Made by a program: the position numbers and the translations under genes. This document shows positions 19,485-28,556 of a DNA stretch of 64,000 nucleotides, in pieces. Every line of letters starts with the position of its first letter. The stretch's first letter is position 1. The notes beneath the pieces were generated by a model. It did no database searches. It was not told where the DNA came from and was given only the letters and a program-made list of their open reading frames with translations. This DNA comes from Shewanella maritima (GTDB lineage Bacteria > Pseudomonadota > Gammaproteobacteria > Enterobacterales > Shewanellaceae). The stretch is taken from NCBI RefSeq assembly GCF_004295345.1, contig NZ_CP036200.1:3130001-3194000 (forward strand). Reading direction: 5' to 3'.

Positions 19485-20213
19485 TTATTGAGTTCGGGTG
19501 ATGGTGACTTTAATCGCTGGGTTATCAAAACGATGTGATGGCGTCAGCACTGAGTCTGCTAAACCGTCATACATAGAGATAACGCCTGGGTGAATATGGA
19601 TAAAATCGACATCATCCCGCGCTGCGTTATAGCCCTCACCGCCATCAGCTGGTCCTGGCAACGTGCCTTTGGCTTCACTGTTGGCTTCGGTGCCTGCGTC
19701 ATACACCCTAAGGGTCATGCTACTTGGCATATTCACTTCTAGCTGACTTAAGTCGTAATTATTTACCCCAGCAAACGCATCGTTAGTGTTAACTAGCATG
19801 GTGGCTAAACTCACGCTCGCGACATCATCTTGCTCAATGCTAAAGCTTAATGTTTCTGACATGCCCGGCATAATTACCCCGGCGCCAGTTGTGTTACTGG
19901 TGAGCTCGCTAATTGCTGCTAGGTCACTGGTGTCACCGCCTTCAGCTAGCTTTTCAAGTGCTACTGAAGATGCTTGTCCTGCCATCCACAGTTGCATGTC
20001 AGCACTGTGCGTTGCTACAAAAACTGGCGATAGTGGCTGATTAGCCGTTAAGTTACTTACCGCGATTTCATAAGAGAGCATCACGGGTGGCGTTGGCTCT
20101 GGGTCATTATTTACCACAACATCATCATCGTCGTGACCACAACCTGCTAGTAGTAGGCTAGATAGCAAGGCTAGCGCCAGAGTGGGTTTGATTGACTCAT
20201 GTGAAAATTTCAT
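19485..20213 (-). CDS. Spondin-domain lipoprotein
   Basis: A 242-residue exported lipoprotein. Residues 1-24 form a signal peptide with lipobox LLAGC (modified cysteine about 25), followed by an acidic linker (GHDDDDVVVNNDPEP). The rest matches the spondin N-terminal type domain seen in many marine bacterial secreted proteins: YEIAVSNLTANQPLSPVFVA at 48-67, an ALEKLAEGGDTS segment, VNTNDAFAGV and the C-terminal HIHPGVI. It is a paralogue of the gene just upstream, with only nine bases between them. Function in bacteria is not established; a surface or adhesive role is only a guess. Confidence 0.82.
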   Translation of the reverse strand: MKFSHESIKPTLALALLSSLLLAGCGHDDDDVVVNNDPEPTPPVMLSYEIAVSNLTANQPLSPVFVATHSADMQLWMAGQASSVALEKLAEGGDTSDLAAISELTSNTTGAGVIMPGMSETLSFSIEQDDVASVSLATMLVNTNDAFAGVNNYDLSQLEVNMPSSMTLRVYDAGTEANSEAKGTLPGPADGGEGYNAARDDVDFIHIHPGVISMYDGLADSVLTPSHRFDNPAIKVTITRTQ

Positions 20214-20222
20214 ATGGCCTCC

Positions 20223-20924
20223 TTATTTTACGGTAACTACCACTTTGGCTACTGGGTTTAACCAGCGATGAATACGGCTATCAAGGTCACTGGCACCGCC
20301 AGCTGGATCTGTATCACCCAACACGCCCGGATGAATGTGCACATAAGTATTGCCTGCACCATCCATTACACCTGTACCATTCGCGCCGCCGTCACCGCCT
20401 GGTGCAGCAGGAATTCCTGGTACGCCTGACATGCCGCCGCCATTGATGATTTCATCATTGGCTTCAGTACCTGCATCATAAGCATTCAAATAAAACGTGT
20501 AGCTGCCTGCTTCAGTAGGGATTTTCCAGCTATCGAGACCAACAAATGCATCGTTTGTTGGCAGCAGCATGGCGACAATAGACAAGTACATGTTGTCGCC
20601 AGTATCTAGCATGACGTCATTTACGCTCATGCCTGGGGCAAGTAAACCACCAGCAGGGTTTGCACTGGTGACCCCGCTTGCACCCATAACTGCGGCATCT
20701 AAGTCACTAACATCACCACCTTCAGCCATTTTTTGTAGAGCGGCTGTAGCTGTGTCGCCCACATGGAATAGATGGCTATCACTGTTGTGCGCTGCAATAA
20801 GTAGAGGGGTGAAATGATTACCATGGGTGAGGTTGGTAACACTGACTTCGATTTCTGCAGCTGAGCTCGCCATGCTGACTAAACCTGCTGCTAACAAGCT
20901 GGCGTTGATTAGTGTGCGTTTCAT
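20223..20924 (-). CDS. Secreted spondin-domain protein
   Basis: AAGGAGAAAGG just before the ATG at 20924 fixes this start over the longer frame from 20951. The 233-residue protein has a Sec signal peptide (MKRTLINASLLAAGLVSMAS... SAA) without a lipobox, then a spondin-type domain with the same landmarks as its neighbour: VTNLTHGNHFTPLLIAAHN, ALQKMAEGGDVSDL, LLPTNDAFVGL, YDAGTEANDE and HIHPGVLGD. It differs by a glycine-rich insertion (about 171-190, GGGMSGVPGIPAAPGGDGG). The two genes look like a tandem duplication in which one copy became a lipoprotein. Confidence 0.84.
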   Translation of the reverse strand: MKRTLINASLLAAGLVSMASSAAEIEVSVTNLTHGNHFTPLLIAAHNSDSHLFHVGDTATAALQKMAEGGDVSDLDAAVMGASGVTSANPAGGLLAPGMSVNDVMLDTGDNMYLSIVAMLLPTNDAFVGLDSWKIPTEAGSYTFYLNAYDAGTEANDEIINGGGMSGVPGIPAAPGGDGGANGTGVMDGAGNTYVHIHPGVLGDTDPAGGASDLDSRIHRWLNPVAKVVVTVK

Positions 20925-21199
20925 AACCTTTCTCCTTGTGTTTAATTGCAATCAAGTATGAGAAAGGGGTATCACTGGTCTATCGCTAAATTATCACAAA
21001 AGTTTAACAACTGGATTTAACGATGAAAATCAGTAGGATAGAACCACTTATTTATGGCGAGAAACCTGCAATAGTCGTCGTTTGAGTGTATGTCGTTCTT
21101 ATTTGTGACAACTGTTTGTGGTTCGAAAATAGCTAGGCTCTAGGCAAGATTGATTATACTTGTCATACAAGGCTGTCACGTGTGGTAAAGGAGTACCCG

Positions 21200-21394
21200 A
21201 TGAAAGAATATCATTCCCAGATTGTGAAATTGGATAGCGATATCGCCCAATTGCAATATCAATATAGACGTTTAAAGTTGTTGAGACTTTTCATACTGTC
21301 ACCGATGATTTTGGCTTTGATTGCTGCGATTATTTACAAGTGGCCGCAAATATCTGAGGTGATAGCAAGCTGGTTAACAAGTTACAGTTACTAA
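21200..21394 (+). CDS. Small membrane protein with N-terminal coiled coil, unknown
   Basis: GGAG six bases before the ATG at 21200 supports this start over one at 21182. The 64-residue product begins with a charged helix rich in heptad-like leucine/isoleucine (MKEYHSQIVKLDSDIAQLQY), followed by a basic stretch (RRLKLLR) and one membrane span (about 32-48). I do not recognise a family. It has its own terminator and lies divergently from the spondin genes. Confidence 0.65.
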   Translation: MKEYHSQIVKLDSDIAQLQYQYRRLKLLRLFILSPMILALIAAIIYKWPQISEVIASWLTSYSY

Positions 21395-21412
21395 CTGTTC
21401 CATTTTTCCGGT

Positions 21413-21439
21413 AGGTGAACCTTGGTGTTCACCTTTTTT
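21413..21439 (+). terminator. Terminator after the small coiled-coil gene
   Basis: AGGTGAAC (21413-21420) pairs with GTTCACCT (21427-21434) and is followed by six T. Confidence 0.88.
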
Positions 21440-21581
21440 GTGCCTCTATTTAACCAAGATAGCGCCACGATATAGTTATAAGATTGAACTACCTATGCAA
21501 AAGTTAACCTGAGTTAACTGACAGCATAAGCTGAGTTAGATTAGAATAGAGCCCATTAATCGTTAGCGAAAGAGCTATTGC

Positions 21582-22982
21582 ATGCATGTACATATTTTAG
21601 GGATTTGCGGCACATTTATGGGAGGGCTTGCCCTGCTTGCCCGAGCTATGGGACATAAAGTCACTGGCAGTGATGCCAATGTGTATCCGCCGATGAGCAC
21701 CCAGCTTGAAGAGCAAGGTATTGAGCTTATTCAAGGGTTTGACCCGCAGCAGCTTGGCAAAGAAGGTGAAAACCAGCCTGATATTGTGGTTATTGGTAAT
21801 GCCATGAGTCGCGGTAATCCGTGTGTTGAAGCTGTGCTTAATCGCGGGATTAAATATACCTCTGGACCGCAGTTTTTATCTGAGCATATTTTGCCTAATC
21901 GTTGGGTATTGGCGGTATCGGGCACCCATGGTAAAACCTCAACTTCAAGCATGCTGGCATGGATTTTAGAATACTGTGGTTACGAGCCGGGCTTTTTGAT
22001 TGGCGGGGTGCCACAAAACTTTGGCGTGTCAGCGCGCCTAGGTAACTCACCCTTTTTTGTGGTTGAAGCAGACGAATATGACAGCGCTTTTTTTGATAAG
22101 CGTTCTAAGTTTGTGCATTACCAACCGCGCACACTTGTGATCAACAATCTAGAATTTGATCATGCTGATATCTTCCCCGATCTTGCCGCTATTCAACGTC
22201 AATTTAATCATGTTATTCGCACCGTGCCAGGGCAAGGCAAAGTGATTTGGCCTAAAGATGTTGATGCAGTAAAACTGGTGATGGAAATGGGCTGCTGGAG
22301 TGAGCAAGAAACCTATACCCGCCAAGCTCCCGCTCGAGTTGAACAGCAAAAGCAAGAGCAAGGGTGGCAAACTAAGCTGATCGCAGATGATGGTCATGAG
22401 TTTGAGGTTTGGTTTGATGGTGAGCCTCAAGGCATACTTAACTGGCAACTGATTGGTCAGCATAACGTCGAAAATGCAGTGATGGCGATTGCTGCAGCAC
22501 GTCATGTGGGCGTTGCACCAGCTCAAGCTATTGAGGCTTTAACTGAGTTTTCGCCGCCAAAGCGCCGCTTAGAATTGCTTGACACTGTCAATGGTATCGC
22601 AATTTATGATGATTTTGCCCATCACCCAACCGCTATTGAGACGACCTTACAAGGGCTGCGCGCCAAAGTAGGTAAAAGCAAGGTGATAGTGGTGCTAGAG
22701 CCAAGATCTAACACCATGAAACGCGGTATTCACAAAGACACCTTAGCTTATTCTTTTCGCCTTGCTGATAAGGCTTGGTTGTATCAAGCTGGCAATGTTG
22801 ATTGGGATATCGCAGCACACATGTCGCATGCTGAAATCCCAGTTATCGTACAAACAGATATTGATGCCATTGTTGAGCAAGTAGCTAGCCAGGTGAGTCC
22901 AGGTGATACCATTGTGGTGATGAGTAACGGCGGTTTTAATGGCATTCATCAAAAACTGATAAGCGCGATTGCTGGCAAATAG
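21582..22982 (+). CDS. mpl: UDP-MurNAc:L-Ala-gamma-D-Glu-meso-DAP ligase (murein recycling)
   Basis: Mpl attaches recycled murein tripeptide to UDP-N-acetylmuramate, feeding peptidoglycan fragments back into cell-wall synthesis. The 466-residue protein has the Mur-ligase layout: N-terminal Rossmann part (HILGICGTFMGGLALLAR, 4-21, typical of Mpl rather than MurC), ATP loop GTHGKTST (114-121), VEADEYDSAFFDKRSK, NLEFDHADIF, and the C-terminal domain with DDFAHHPTAI and EPRSNTMKRG. The length is normal. It is followed by a 7-bp tandem repeat and then ubiX. Confidence 0.96.
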   Translation: MHVHILGICGTFMGGLALLARAMGHKVTGSDANVYPPMSTQLEEQGIELIQGFDPQQLGKEGENQPDIVVIGNAMSRGNPCVEAVLNRGIKYTSGPQFLSEHILPNRWVLAVSGTHGKTSTSSMLAWILEYCGYEPGFLIGGVPQNFGVSARLGNSPFFVVEADEYDSAFFDKRSKFVHYQPRTLVINNLEFDHADIFPDLAAIQRQFNHVIRTVPGQGKVIWPKDVDAVKLVMEMGCWSEQETYTRQAPARVEQQKQEQGWQTKLIADDGHEFEVWFDGEPQGILNWQLIGQHNVENAVMAIAAARHVGVAPAQAIEALTEFSPPKRRLELLDTVNGIAIYDDFAHHPTAIETTLQGLRAKVGKSKVIVVLEPRSNTMKRGIHKDTLAYSFRLADKAWLYQAGNVDWDIAAHMSHAEIPVIVQTDIDAIVEQVASQVSPGDTIVVMSNGGFNGIHQKLISAIAGK

Positions 22983-23040
22983 CAATTAACTTTAGCCATT
23001 AACAGTAGCTCATTAAGCTAGTTTGTTATCTGCTACGTAC

Positions 23041-23082
23041 TAGTAGCTAGTAGCTAGTAGCTAGTAGCTAGTAGCTAGTAGC
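23041..23082. repeat. Six perfect copies of the 7-bp repeat TAGTAGC
   Basis: Six head-to-tail copies of TAGTAGC lie between mpl and ubiX, about 107 bp before the ubiX start. The 7-bp unit would shift phase if copy number changed, but it is outside any coding frame. The repeat contains CTAG at every junction, a tetranucleotide that is usually scarce in gammaproteobacteria. Confidence 0.95.
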
Positions 23083-23188
23083 TTATAGTTCAAGTTGGCT
23101 GTAACTGCGCTTGAGTTAAGCTGGTATAAATATAGTAAGTAGCGACAGCAGGCTCAAGTTGAGCTTGTCTCGTTAAGCAGGAAATTTC

Positions 23189-23854
23189 ATGGGATATAGA
23201 AAAGCCGATAAAGCCATTAGTCTTGCCTGGACAGGGGCTTCAGGCGCACCTTATGGTCTAAAGCTACTTAGCTGTTTGCTTGCAGCTGATTATCAGGTGT
23301 TTTTAATGATTTCGAGCGCTGCGCGCGTGGTGCTCGCGACTGAGCATGGGCTGCAACTCAGTGCCAATAGTGATAAAGCACAAGCGCAATTAATGGCGCA
23401 TTTAAGTGAAGATATGCCATCGCAGCAAGGCTTGGGCGAATTGGTGGTGCTAGGCAAAGATGAATGGTTTTCGCCGCCAGCATCAGGCAGCGCAGCACCT
23501 AAGCAAATGGTGGTGTGTCCATGCTCAACTGGCACCTTAGCCGCCATTGCCACTGGTATGAGCAATAATTTGTTAGAACGAGCTGCCGATGTCGTGATAA
23601 AGGAGCGTGGCCAATTAATACTGGTTCCGCGGGAAACTCCTTTTAGTGCCATACACTTAGAGCATATGTTGAGTCTAACTCGTAACGGCGCGACCATTAT
23701 GCCTGCAGCACCTGGGTTTTATCATAATCCCAAATCGGTTGAAGATCTGGTAGACTTCATGGTTTCGCGAATTCTCGACCATCTGGGGATCGCACACTCA
23801 CTGACGAGTCGCTGGGGTTACGGACAGTCTCAGGCTCATGATATTGAAAACTGA
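23189..23854 (+). CDS. ubiX: Flavin prenyltransferase UbiX
   Basis: UbiX makes prenylated FMN, the cofactor of the UbiD decarboxylase in ubiquinone synthesis. The 221-residue flavoprotein has the phosphate-binding [14 protein letters not shown] (14-27), SSAARVVL, the [20 protein letters not shown] segment near 108-127, the [18 protein letters not shown] motif and [20 protein letters not shown] near 159-178. AGCAGGAAATTTC before the ATG provides the ribosome site. Eight bases separate it from hpt. Confidence 0.95.
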   Translation: MGYRKADKAISLAWTGASGAPYGLKLLSCLLAADYQVFLMISSAARVVLATEHGLQLSANSDKAQAQLMAHLSEDMPSQQGLGELVVLGKDEWFSPPASGSAAPKQMVVCPCSTGTLAAIATGMSNNLLERAADVVIKERGQLILVPRETPFSAIHLEHMLSLTRNGATIMPAAPGFYHNPKSVEDLVDFMVSRILDHLGIAHSLTSRWGYGQSQAHDIEN

Positions 23855-23861
23855 GAAACAT

Positions 23862-24392
23862 ATGAAGCACACCATTGAAGAGATGATTTCTACCCAAGAA
23901 ATCGACACCATGTTAGACGATTTAGCGCAGCGTATTAATGAACGCTACGGCGACAGTGAGCGTCTATTAATGGTTGGCCTGCTTAAAGGCTCTGTCGTAT
24001 TCATGGCTGATCTATGCCGCCGCATTAAAGGCCACGTTGAAATCGACTTTATGTCTGTGTCTAGCTATGGCAATTCGATGACCAGTTCACGTGATGTTAA
24101 AGTGCTAAAAGACATTCAATCAGATATTGCCGGTCGTGATGTACTGATTGTTGAAGACCTGATTGACTCAGGCAATACGCTTAATAAGGTGCGCGAAATG
24201 TTATTGCTTCGTGACCCGAAGAGCTTAACTTTGTGTACCCTGTTAGATAAACCAGAGCGCCGTGAAGTTGATGTACCTGTCGACTTTATTGGTATGAGCA
24301 TTCCTGATGAGTTTATCGTTGGCTATGGTATCGATTATGCCGAGCAGTATCGTAACCTGCCTTACATTGCCAAAGTTATTCCATTAGAGTGA
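23862..24392 (+). CDS. hpt: Hypoxanthine phosphoribosyltransferase
   Basis: Hpt salvages hypoxanthine (and guanine less well) to IMP using PRPP. The ATG at 23862 gives a 176-residue protein of usual length; the longer frame from 23838 overlaps ubiX. The PRPP-binding motif [14 protein letters not shown] (about 95-108) and the [12 protein letters not shown] loop are both present, and the C-terminal [20 protein letters not shown] holds the purine-binding residues. It is followed by a terminator. As in enterobacteria it sits beside yadGH, but the carbonic anhydrase gene found there in E. coli is absent. Confidence 0.95.
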   Translation: MKHTIEEMISTQEIDTMLDDLAQRINERYGDSERLLMVGLLKGSVVFMADLCRRIKGHVEIDFMSVSSYGNSMTSSRDVKVLKDIQSDIAGRDVLIVEDLIDSGNTLNKVREMLLLRDPKSLTLCTLLDKPERREVDVPVDFIGMSIPDEFIVGYGIDYAEQYRNLPYIAKVIPLE

Positions 24393-24412
24393 TAAAAAAG
24401 CGTAATTGTTAA

Positions 24413-24437
24413 AGCTCCCGCTCATGCGGGAGTTTTT
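24413..24437 (+). terminator. Terminator after hpt
   Basis: CTCCCGC (24415-24421) and GCGGGAG (24426-24432) with loop TCAT, followed by five T. Confidence 0.9.
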
Positions 24438-24462
24438 GTTTGTTGTAGTAGAGGGAATTTTC

Positions 24463-25398
24463 ATGGGCGAGCGCGCCAATGCATTAGTAATAGAAGGTCT
24501 AAAAAAGACCTATAAAGGTGGAGTTGAAGCGGTTAAAACCCTCAACCTCACGGTGGAACAAGGCGATTTTTTTGCATTGCTTGGGCCAAATGGTGCGGGT
24601 AAATCGACGACCATCGGCGTGATCAGCTCGCTGGTGCAAAAAAGCGCTGGCAGTGTGCAAGTGTTTGGCTATGACATTGATAAACAATTAGAGCAAGCTA
24701 AGCTGCAGATTGGTCTCGTGCCGCAAGAATTTAACTTTAACCAGTTTGAGAAAGTGCTGCAGATTGTAGTGAATCAGGCTGGCTATTATGGTGTTAAACG
24801 TGATGTTGCATTGGAGCGAGCGAAAAAGTACTTAACCCAGTTAGATCTCTGGGATAAGCGCGACTCACAAGCGCGTCAGCTTTCGGGCGGAATGAAGCGT
24901 CGTTTGATGATTGCTCGCGCGCTAATGCATGAGCCGAAACTGTTGATTTTAGATGAACCTACTGCTGGCGTTGATATTGAGCTGCGCCGCTCAATGTGGG
25001 ATTTCTTAAAACAAATCAACGCCGAAGGTGTGACGATTATTTTGACTACTCACTACCTTGAAGAAGCGGAGATGCTGTGTCGCAACATAGGAATTATCGA
25101 CCAGGGTATGCTGGTGGAATGCACGACTATGAAAGCACTTCTTAGCAAGCTCAACATGGAAACCTTTATTCTTGACCTGCGAAAAGATATTAGCAGTGCG
25201 CCGGACTTAGGCGACATTCGTTGCCGACTGGTGGATGCTCACACGCTAGAAGTGGATGTGGCTAAAGATAACAACATTAATGATGTGTTTAGTTTATTGT
25301 CTGCTGCCAATATCGAAGTATTGTCGATGCGTAATAAAGCTAACCGTCTGGAAGAGCTATTTGTTGAGCTAGTTGAAAAAGCCAAGGAGGCAAAATAA
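24463..25398 (+). CDS. yadG: ABC transporter ATP-binding protein, YadG-like
   Basis: ATP-binding subunit of a two-gene ABC-2 exporter. The ATG at 24463 follows GAGGGA; the longer frame from 24406 would run through the hpt terminator. The 311-residue protein has Walker A GPNGAGKST (about 44-52), signature QLSGGMKRRL (about 144), Walker B LLILDEPTAGVD and the H-loop TTHYLEEAEM, then a C-terminal regulatory part of about 90 residues. It overlaps the permease gene by one base (TAATG). The substrate is not known; gene order hpt-yadG-yadH matches E. coli. Confidence 0.92.
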   Translation: MGERANALVIEGLKKTYKGGVEAVKTLNLTVEQGDFFALLGPNGAGKSTTIGVISSLVQKSAGSVQVFGYDIDKQLEQAKLQIGLVPQEFNFNQFEKVLQIVVNQAGYYGVKRDVALERAKKYLTQLDLWDKRDSQARQLSGGMKRRLMIARALMHEPKLLILDEPTAGVDIELRRSMWDFLKQINAEGVTIILTTHYLEEAEMLCRNIGIIDQGMLVECTTMKALLSKLNMETFILDLRKDISSAPDLGDIRCRLVDAHTLEVDVAKDNNINDVFSLLSAANIEVLSMRNKANRLEELFVELVEKAKEAK

Positions 25399-26168
25399 TG
25401 AATCAGCTGTATTTGATTGCCTTTAAGAGCATTTTAACTAAAGAAATTAACCGTTTTACCCGTATTTGGGTGCAAACTCTGGTGCCGCCAGCCATCACCA
25501 TGACGCTGTATTTTCTGATTTTCGGTAACCTAGTTGGTAGCCGTATCGGGCAAATGGGCGGCGTGAGCTACATGGAGTTTATTGCGCCTGGTTTAATCAT
25601 GATGTCGGTGATCACCAACTCGTTCTCCAATGTCGCATCATCATTTTATAGTGCTAAGTTTCAGCGCAACCTCGAAGAGATCATGGTGGCACCTGTGCCG
25701 CATTATGTGATGATTGCAGGCTACGTAGGCGGCGGTGTTGCCCGTGGCTTGCTGGTGGGTTGCATCGTTACCCTGGTTGCCATGTTCTTTGTTGATATCA
25801 CCTTGCATCATGCCGGATTGGTGCTGCTTACAGCGTTTCTAACCTCAGTGCTGTTCGCTTTAGGCGGTTTGATCAACGCGGTATTTGCCAAAAGCTATGA
25901 TGACATCAGTATTATTCCAACCTTTGTCTTGACGCCATTGACCTACTTGGGCGGGGTATTTTATTCGTTGTCATTACTACCTGATTTTTGGCAAGGTGTG
26001 TCTGCGCTAAACCCTGTAGTGTATGTGATTAACGTGTTCCGTTACGGCTTCTTAGGTTTTGCTGACATGAGCGTGCCTTTGTCCATTGCCATTATGCTTG
26101 GCTTTTGTGGTGCGCTATGGTTTATTGCTTACTATTTGATTTCACGCGGCATTGGCCTGCGTAGTTAA
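25398..26168 (+). CDS. yadH: ABC-2 type transporter permease, YadH-like
   Basis: Membrane partner of the YadG-like ATPase. The 256-residue protein has six hydrophobic segments with the ABC-2 signature: an N-terminal cytoplasmic helix (LTKEINRFTRIWVQ), YMEFIAPGLIMMSVITNSF, FQRNLEEIMVAPV, and the C-terminal TPLTYLGGVFYSLSLLPDFW near 178-197. The start overlaps the yadG stop. A terminator follows. Substrate unknown. Confidence 0.92.
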   Translation: MNQLYLIAFKSILTKEINRFTRIWVQTLVPPAITMTLYFLIFGNLVGSRIGQMGGVSYMEFIAPGLIMMSVITNSFSNVASSFYSAKFQRNLEEIMVAPVPHYVMIAGYVGGGVARGLLVGCIVTLVAMFFVDITLHHAGLVLLTAFLTSVLFALGGLINAVFAKSYDDISIIPTFVLTPLTYLGGVFYSLSLLPDFWQGVSALNPVVYVINVFRYGFLGFADMSVPLSIAIMLGFCGALWFIAYYLISRGIGLRS

Positions 26169-26207
26169 TAGTAAATAGAAATAGTTCACGACTATTGCAA
26201 ACAAAAT

Positions 26208-26236
26208 CAAAAAAGAGCGCCTTGGCGCTCTTTTTT
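26208..26236. terminator. Terminator after yadH
   Basis: AAGAGCGC (26213-26220) and GCGCTCTT (26225-26232), loop CTTG, with A and T runs on the two sides, so it can work on either strand. Confidence 0.88.
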
Positions 26237-26356
26237 GATTTTGGTCACTTATATTATTAACACGCTTTTGTTATCTTGATTCATCTGCTGCTTAAATGAT
26301 TGTTTTTATTATAAGTTAGTGGACTAAATATCAGTTTTATTTTTCAGGGAAAAGAA

Positions 26357-26791
26357 ATGAAAAAGTTACTAATGTTGCTGTTGCTTGGCTCTATTTCAAC
26401 TACGGCAACTGCACGTGAAGATATCCAAGATTTTTCAATCAATGAGGCTATGGCTATTAATAAGATTTCGTCAGCAATTGGTGAAGGCGTTGAATTTTAT
26501 TTTGCCGGTCAACAACATGGCGCCATCGTTAAATCTCTCGGCGAGTTTAAAACCAGTAAAAAGACTAATGCGTTCGGTAAAAGTGATTTAAAGGCATGCC
26601 AGTGGGCATTTGCCTCTGCAATGAAGTCGCTGAAGCAGCGCGCTCAAAAAGAAGGTGGTAATGCGGTTGTTAATATCCGCTCAAACTATGATAACCATCA
26701 AACCAGCAGCGCTGAGACTTTTAAATGTGGTGCAGGAAATGTTATTGCTGGCGTCGCGCTTATTGGCGATGTGGTGACGTTAGAGAAGTAA
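26357..26791 (+). CDS. Small secreted protein, unknown function
   Basis: A 144-residue exported protein: signal peptide MKKLLMLLLLGSISTTATA (1-19), then a compact domain with two cysteines (in KACQWAFASAM and FKCGAGN) that could form a disulfide. The segment LKQRAQKEGGNAVVNIRSNY is shared with a family of small proteins often mislabelled as excinuclease subunits and resembling the YbjQ fold; the resemblance is from memory and weak. GGGAAAAGAA precedes the ATG. It is monocistronic with a terminator. Confidence 0.72.
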   Translation: MKKLLMLLLLGSISTTATAREDIQDFSINEAMAINKISSAIGEGVEFYFAGQQHGAIVKSLGEFKTSKKTNAFGKSDLKACQWAFASAMKSLKQRAQKEGGNAVVNIRSNYDNHQTSSAETFKCGAGNVIAGVALIGDVVTLEK

Positions 26792-26814
26792 TTTTCACGG
26801 CAGATTTAGCAAAT

Positions 26815-26838
26815 AGAGCGCCTTTGGCGCTCTTTTTT
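26815..26838 (+). terminator. Terminator after the small secreted protein gene
   Basis: AGAGCGCC (26815-26822) and GGCGCTCT (26826-26833) with a TTT loop, followed by T residues to 26838. Confidence 0.88.
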
Positions 26839-27053
26839 GTGGGCGATTGTCAGCTTGTGTTATTTGAGCTTAATAATGGCTAGTCGTTGACTGGTTTATT
26901 AAGAACGGGTAGACAATAGCAAGAAATATCAAAAATGCTGATTGCCGATGTTTTAACTTTGTGGTGAACAAAACAACTAGGCTACCCAAGAAATGATGTC
27001 GGTTAGACATGACTTATAGGTAGCCGCAATTAAAACATTTGCAGGAGAGCATC

Positions 27054-27557
27054 ATGAAAATTACTTCTAAAGTCACCATCAATAAATCAGCAACTGAGAT
27101 GTGGAAACTGATTGCCCATGACTTTGATAAAGCCTATTTATGGATGGCGCCAATCCCATTTTCTAAAGCCATTGCACCGGGTGGCAGCAAGCTTGGTGCG
27201 CCTATGGTGGGGCGGATGTGTGATTTAACCGAAAAGCCTAATGGCCCCCAAGTTAAAGAGGTGATTACTCACTATAGTGAAAGTGCGAGAACGCTAAGTT
27301 TTGATGTGCTGCCGATTAATAACCCGGCAATTATTCCCATTAAGCAAAATCATGTTGCTATGTCTGTGCGTGAGATAAGCCCGACTCAATGCGAGGTGAG
27401 CTGGACAGCCTCGCCACAACTTAAGTGGTTTGCTTATCCTATGTACCCTTTGCTTAGGCTGATGTTTCCAAAAGTTTTTGCTAAGTTATTGCGTGGATTG
27501 AAAGACTATGCAGAGAACATTGAACATCAGCCGCGTCAAATGTCGGCAGTTGTTTAA
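27054..27557 (+). CDS. SRPBCC (START-like) family protein
   Basis: AGGAGAG before the ATG at 27054 fixes the start. The 167-residue protein begins MKITSKVTINKSATEMWKLI, the standard opening of polyketide-cyclase/START-like proteins that bind small hydrophobic ligands in a helix-grip fold. A middle segment (GRMCDLTEKPNGPQVKEVIT) and the C-terminal helix (VFAKLLRGLKDYAENI) agree with that fold. It is followed 29 bp later by an AraC-type regulator on the same strand, so the two are probably co-transcribed. Ligand unknown. Confidence 0.8.
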   Translation: MKITSKVTINKSATEMWKLIAHDFDKAYLWMAPIPFSKAIAPGGSKLGAPMVGRMCDLTEKPNGPQVKEVITHYSESARTLSFDVLPINNPAIIPIKQNHVAMSVREISPTQCEVSWTASPQLKWFAYPMYPLLRLMFPKVFAKLLRGLKDYAENIEHQPRQMSAVV

Positions 27558-27586
27558 TGAAATGGATAACCTGGCTAGGAGGCATA

Positions 27587-28456
27587 ATGCAGCGATTTTT
27601 TAATAGTATCGACTTTATTGAACAACACCTAGATGAAGCGATAAGTGTCCACCAAATTGCTGCCGCCTCGCATTATTCAACCTATCATTACAGCCGCATT
27701 TTTAAAGCGTTAGTGGGTGATACGCCTAAAGAGTATTTAAGAAAGCGCAGGCTAACTCTTGCAGCAAAACGATTGCTTACTGAGGATGTCGGTGTACTAG
27801 AGGTGGCAATAGATAGTCAGTTTGACTCGCAAGAGGCTTTTACAAGGGCATTTAAGGCGCAGTTTAATATGACGCCAGCTAAGTACCGCAAGCTTAATGA
27901 GCCTTATCGCTTGCTGTATCGGCGACCTTTTACTGAGCAAGATCTTGATTACCTGCAATCGCGTATTTCGATGGAGCCAGAGATAATTCAGCGCCCCGCA
28001 ATGAAAATTGTTGGCATTGCAGCAGAGTATGACGATGGCGATTTAAGCTTGCCTAAGTTGTGGTCGGCCTTTCGTCCCTACCGTGACAGTGTTGCCAATC
28101 GAGTAGGAAGTGATTTTTTTGGCATATATGAGTCGTATCAAGAGGCTGATGATAAAACCCAGTTTGTATATATTTGCTCGGTGGAAGTCAGTAACTTTGA
28201 TGATGTGCCTGAGCAGATGATCACTCGTGAACTTGAGGCGCAAACCTATGCGCAGTTCACCCACGTAGGACCTATCGCGGAGCTAGAAAGTACTCTGCGC
28301 TACATTTGGGGGAGTTGGTTGCCAAAGAGTGATTACGAATATGCCGACAAGCCAGATTTTGAGCTATTGCCAGCGAGCTTTAATAACGAAGACCCACAGA
28401 ATAAGATCTATTTAAATATTCCTGTGATTAGAAAAACACTTAAGTTCGCTGATTAA
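27587..28456 (+). CDS. AraC-family regulator with GyrI-like effector domain
   Basis: A perfect AGGAGG four bases before the ATG at 27587 decides the start over an upstream frame at 27557. The 289-residue protein has its AraC double helix-turn-helix at the N-terminus (about 5-105: ISVHQIAAASHYSTYHYSRI, then EVAIDSQFDSQEAFTRAFKA) and a C-terminal GyrI/Rob-like effector-binding domain (about 130-285). This order is that of Rob/SoxS-like regulators that sense small molecules. The SRPBCC gene just upstream may be its partner; inference from spacing. Confidence 0.88.
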   Translation: MQRFFNSIDFIEQHLDEAISVHQIAAASHYSTYHYSRIFKALVGDTPKEYLRKRRLTLAAKRLLTEDVGVLEVAIDSQFDSQEAFTRAFKAQFNMTPAKYRKLNEPYRLLYRRPFTEQDLDYLQSRISMEPEIIQRPAMKIVGIAAEYDDGDLSLPKLWSAFRPYRDSVANRVGSDFFGIYESYQEADDKTQFVYICSVEVSNFDDVPEQMITRELEAQTYAQFTHVGPIAELESTLRYIWGSWLPKSDYEYADKPDFELLPASFNNEDPQNKIYLNIPVIRKTLKFAD

Positions 28457-28556
28457 ATTTACTGTTGATAATGATACTTAGTAGCATTTAACAAGTTTTT
28501 AATGTTTAATATAGCGCTATTATTTTAGTAAGGTTTTAAGTGACGCAGGAAGTATC

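Noticed and set aside
23041..23082. TAGTAGC array as a CRISPR-like repeat
   Set aside because: The units are only 7 bp and directly adjoining, with no spacers or cas genes.
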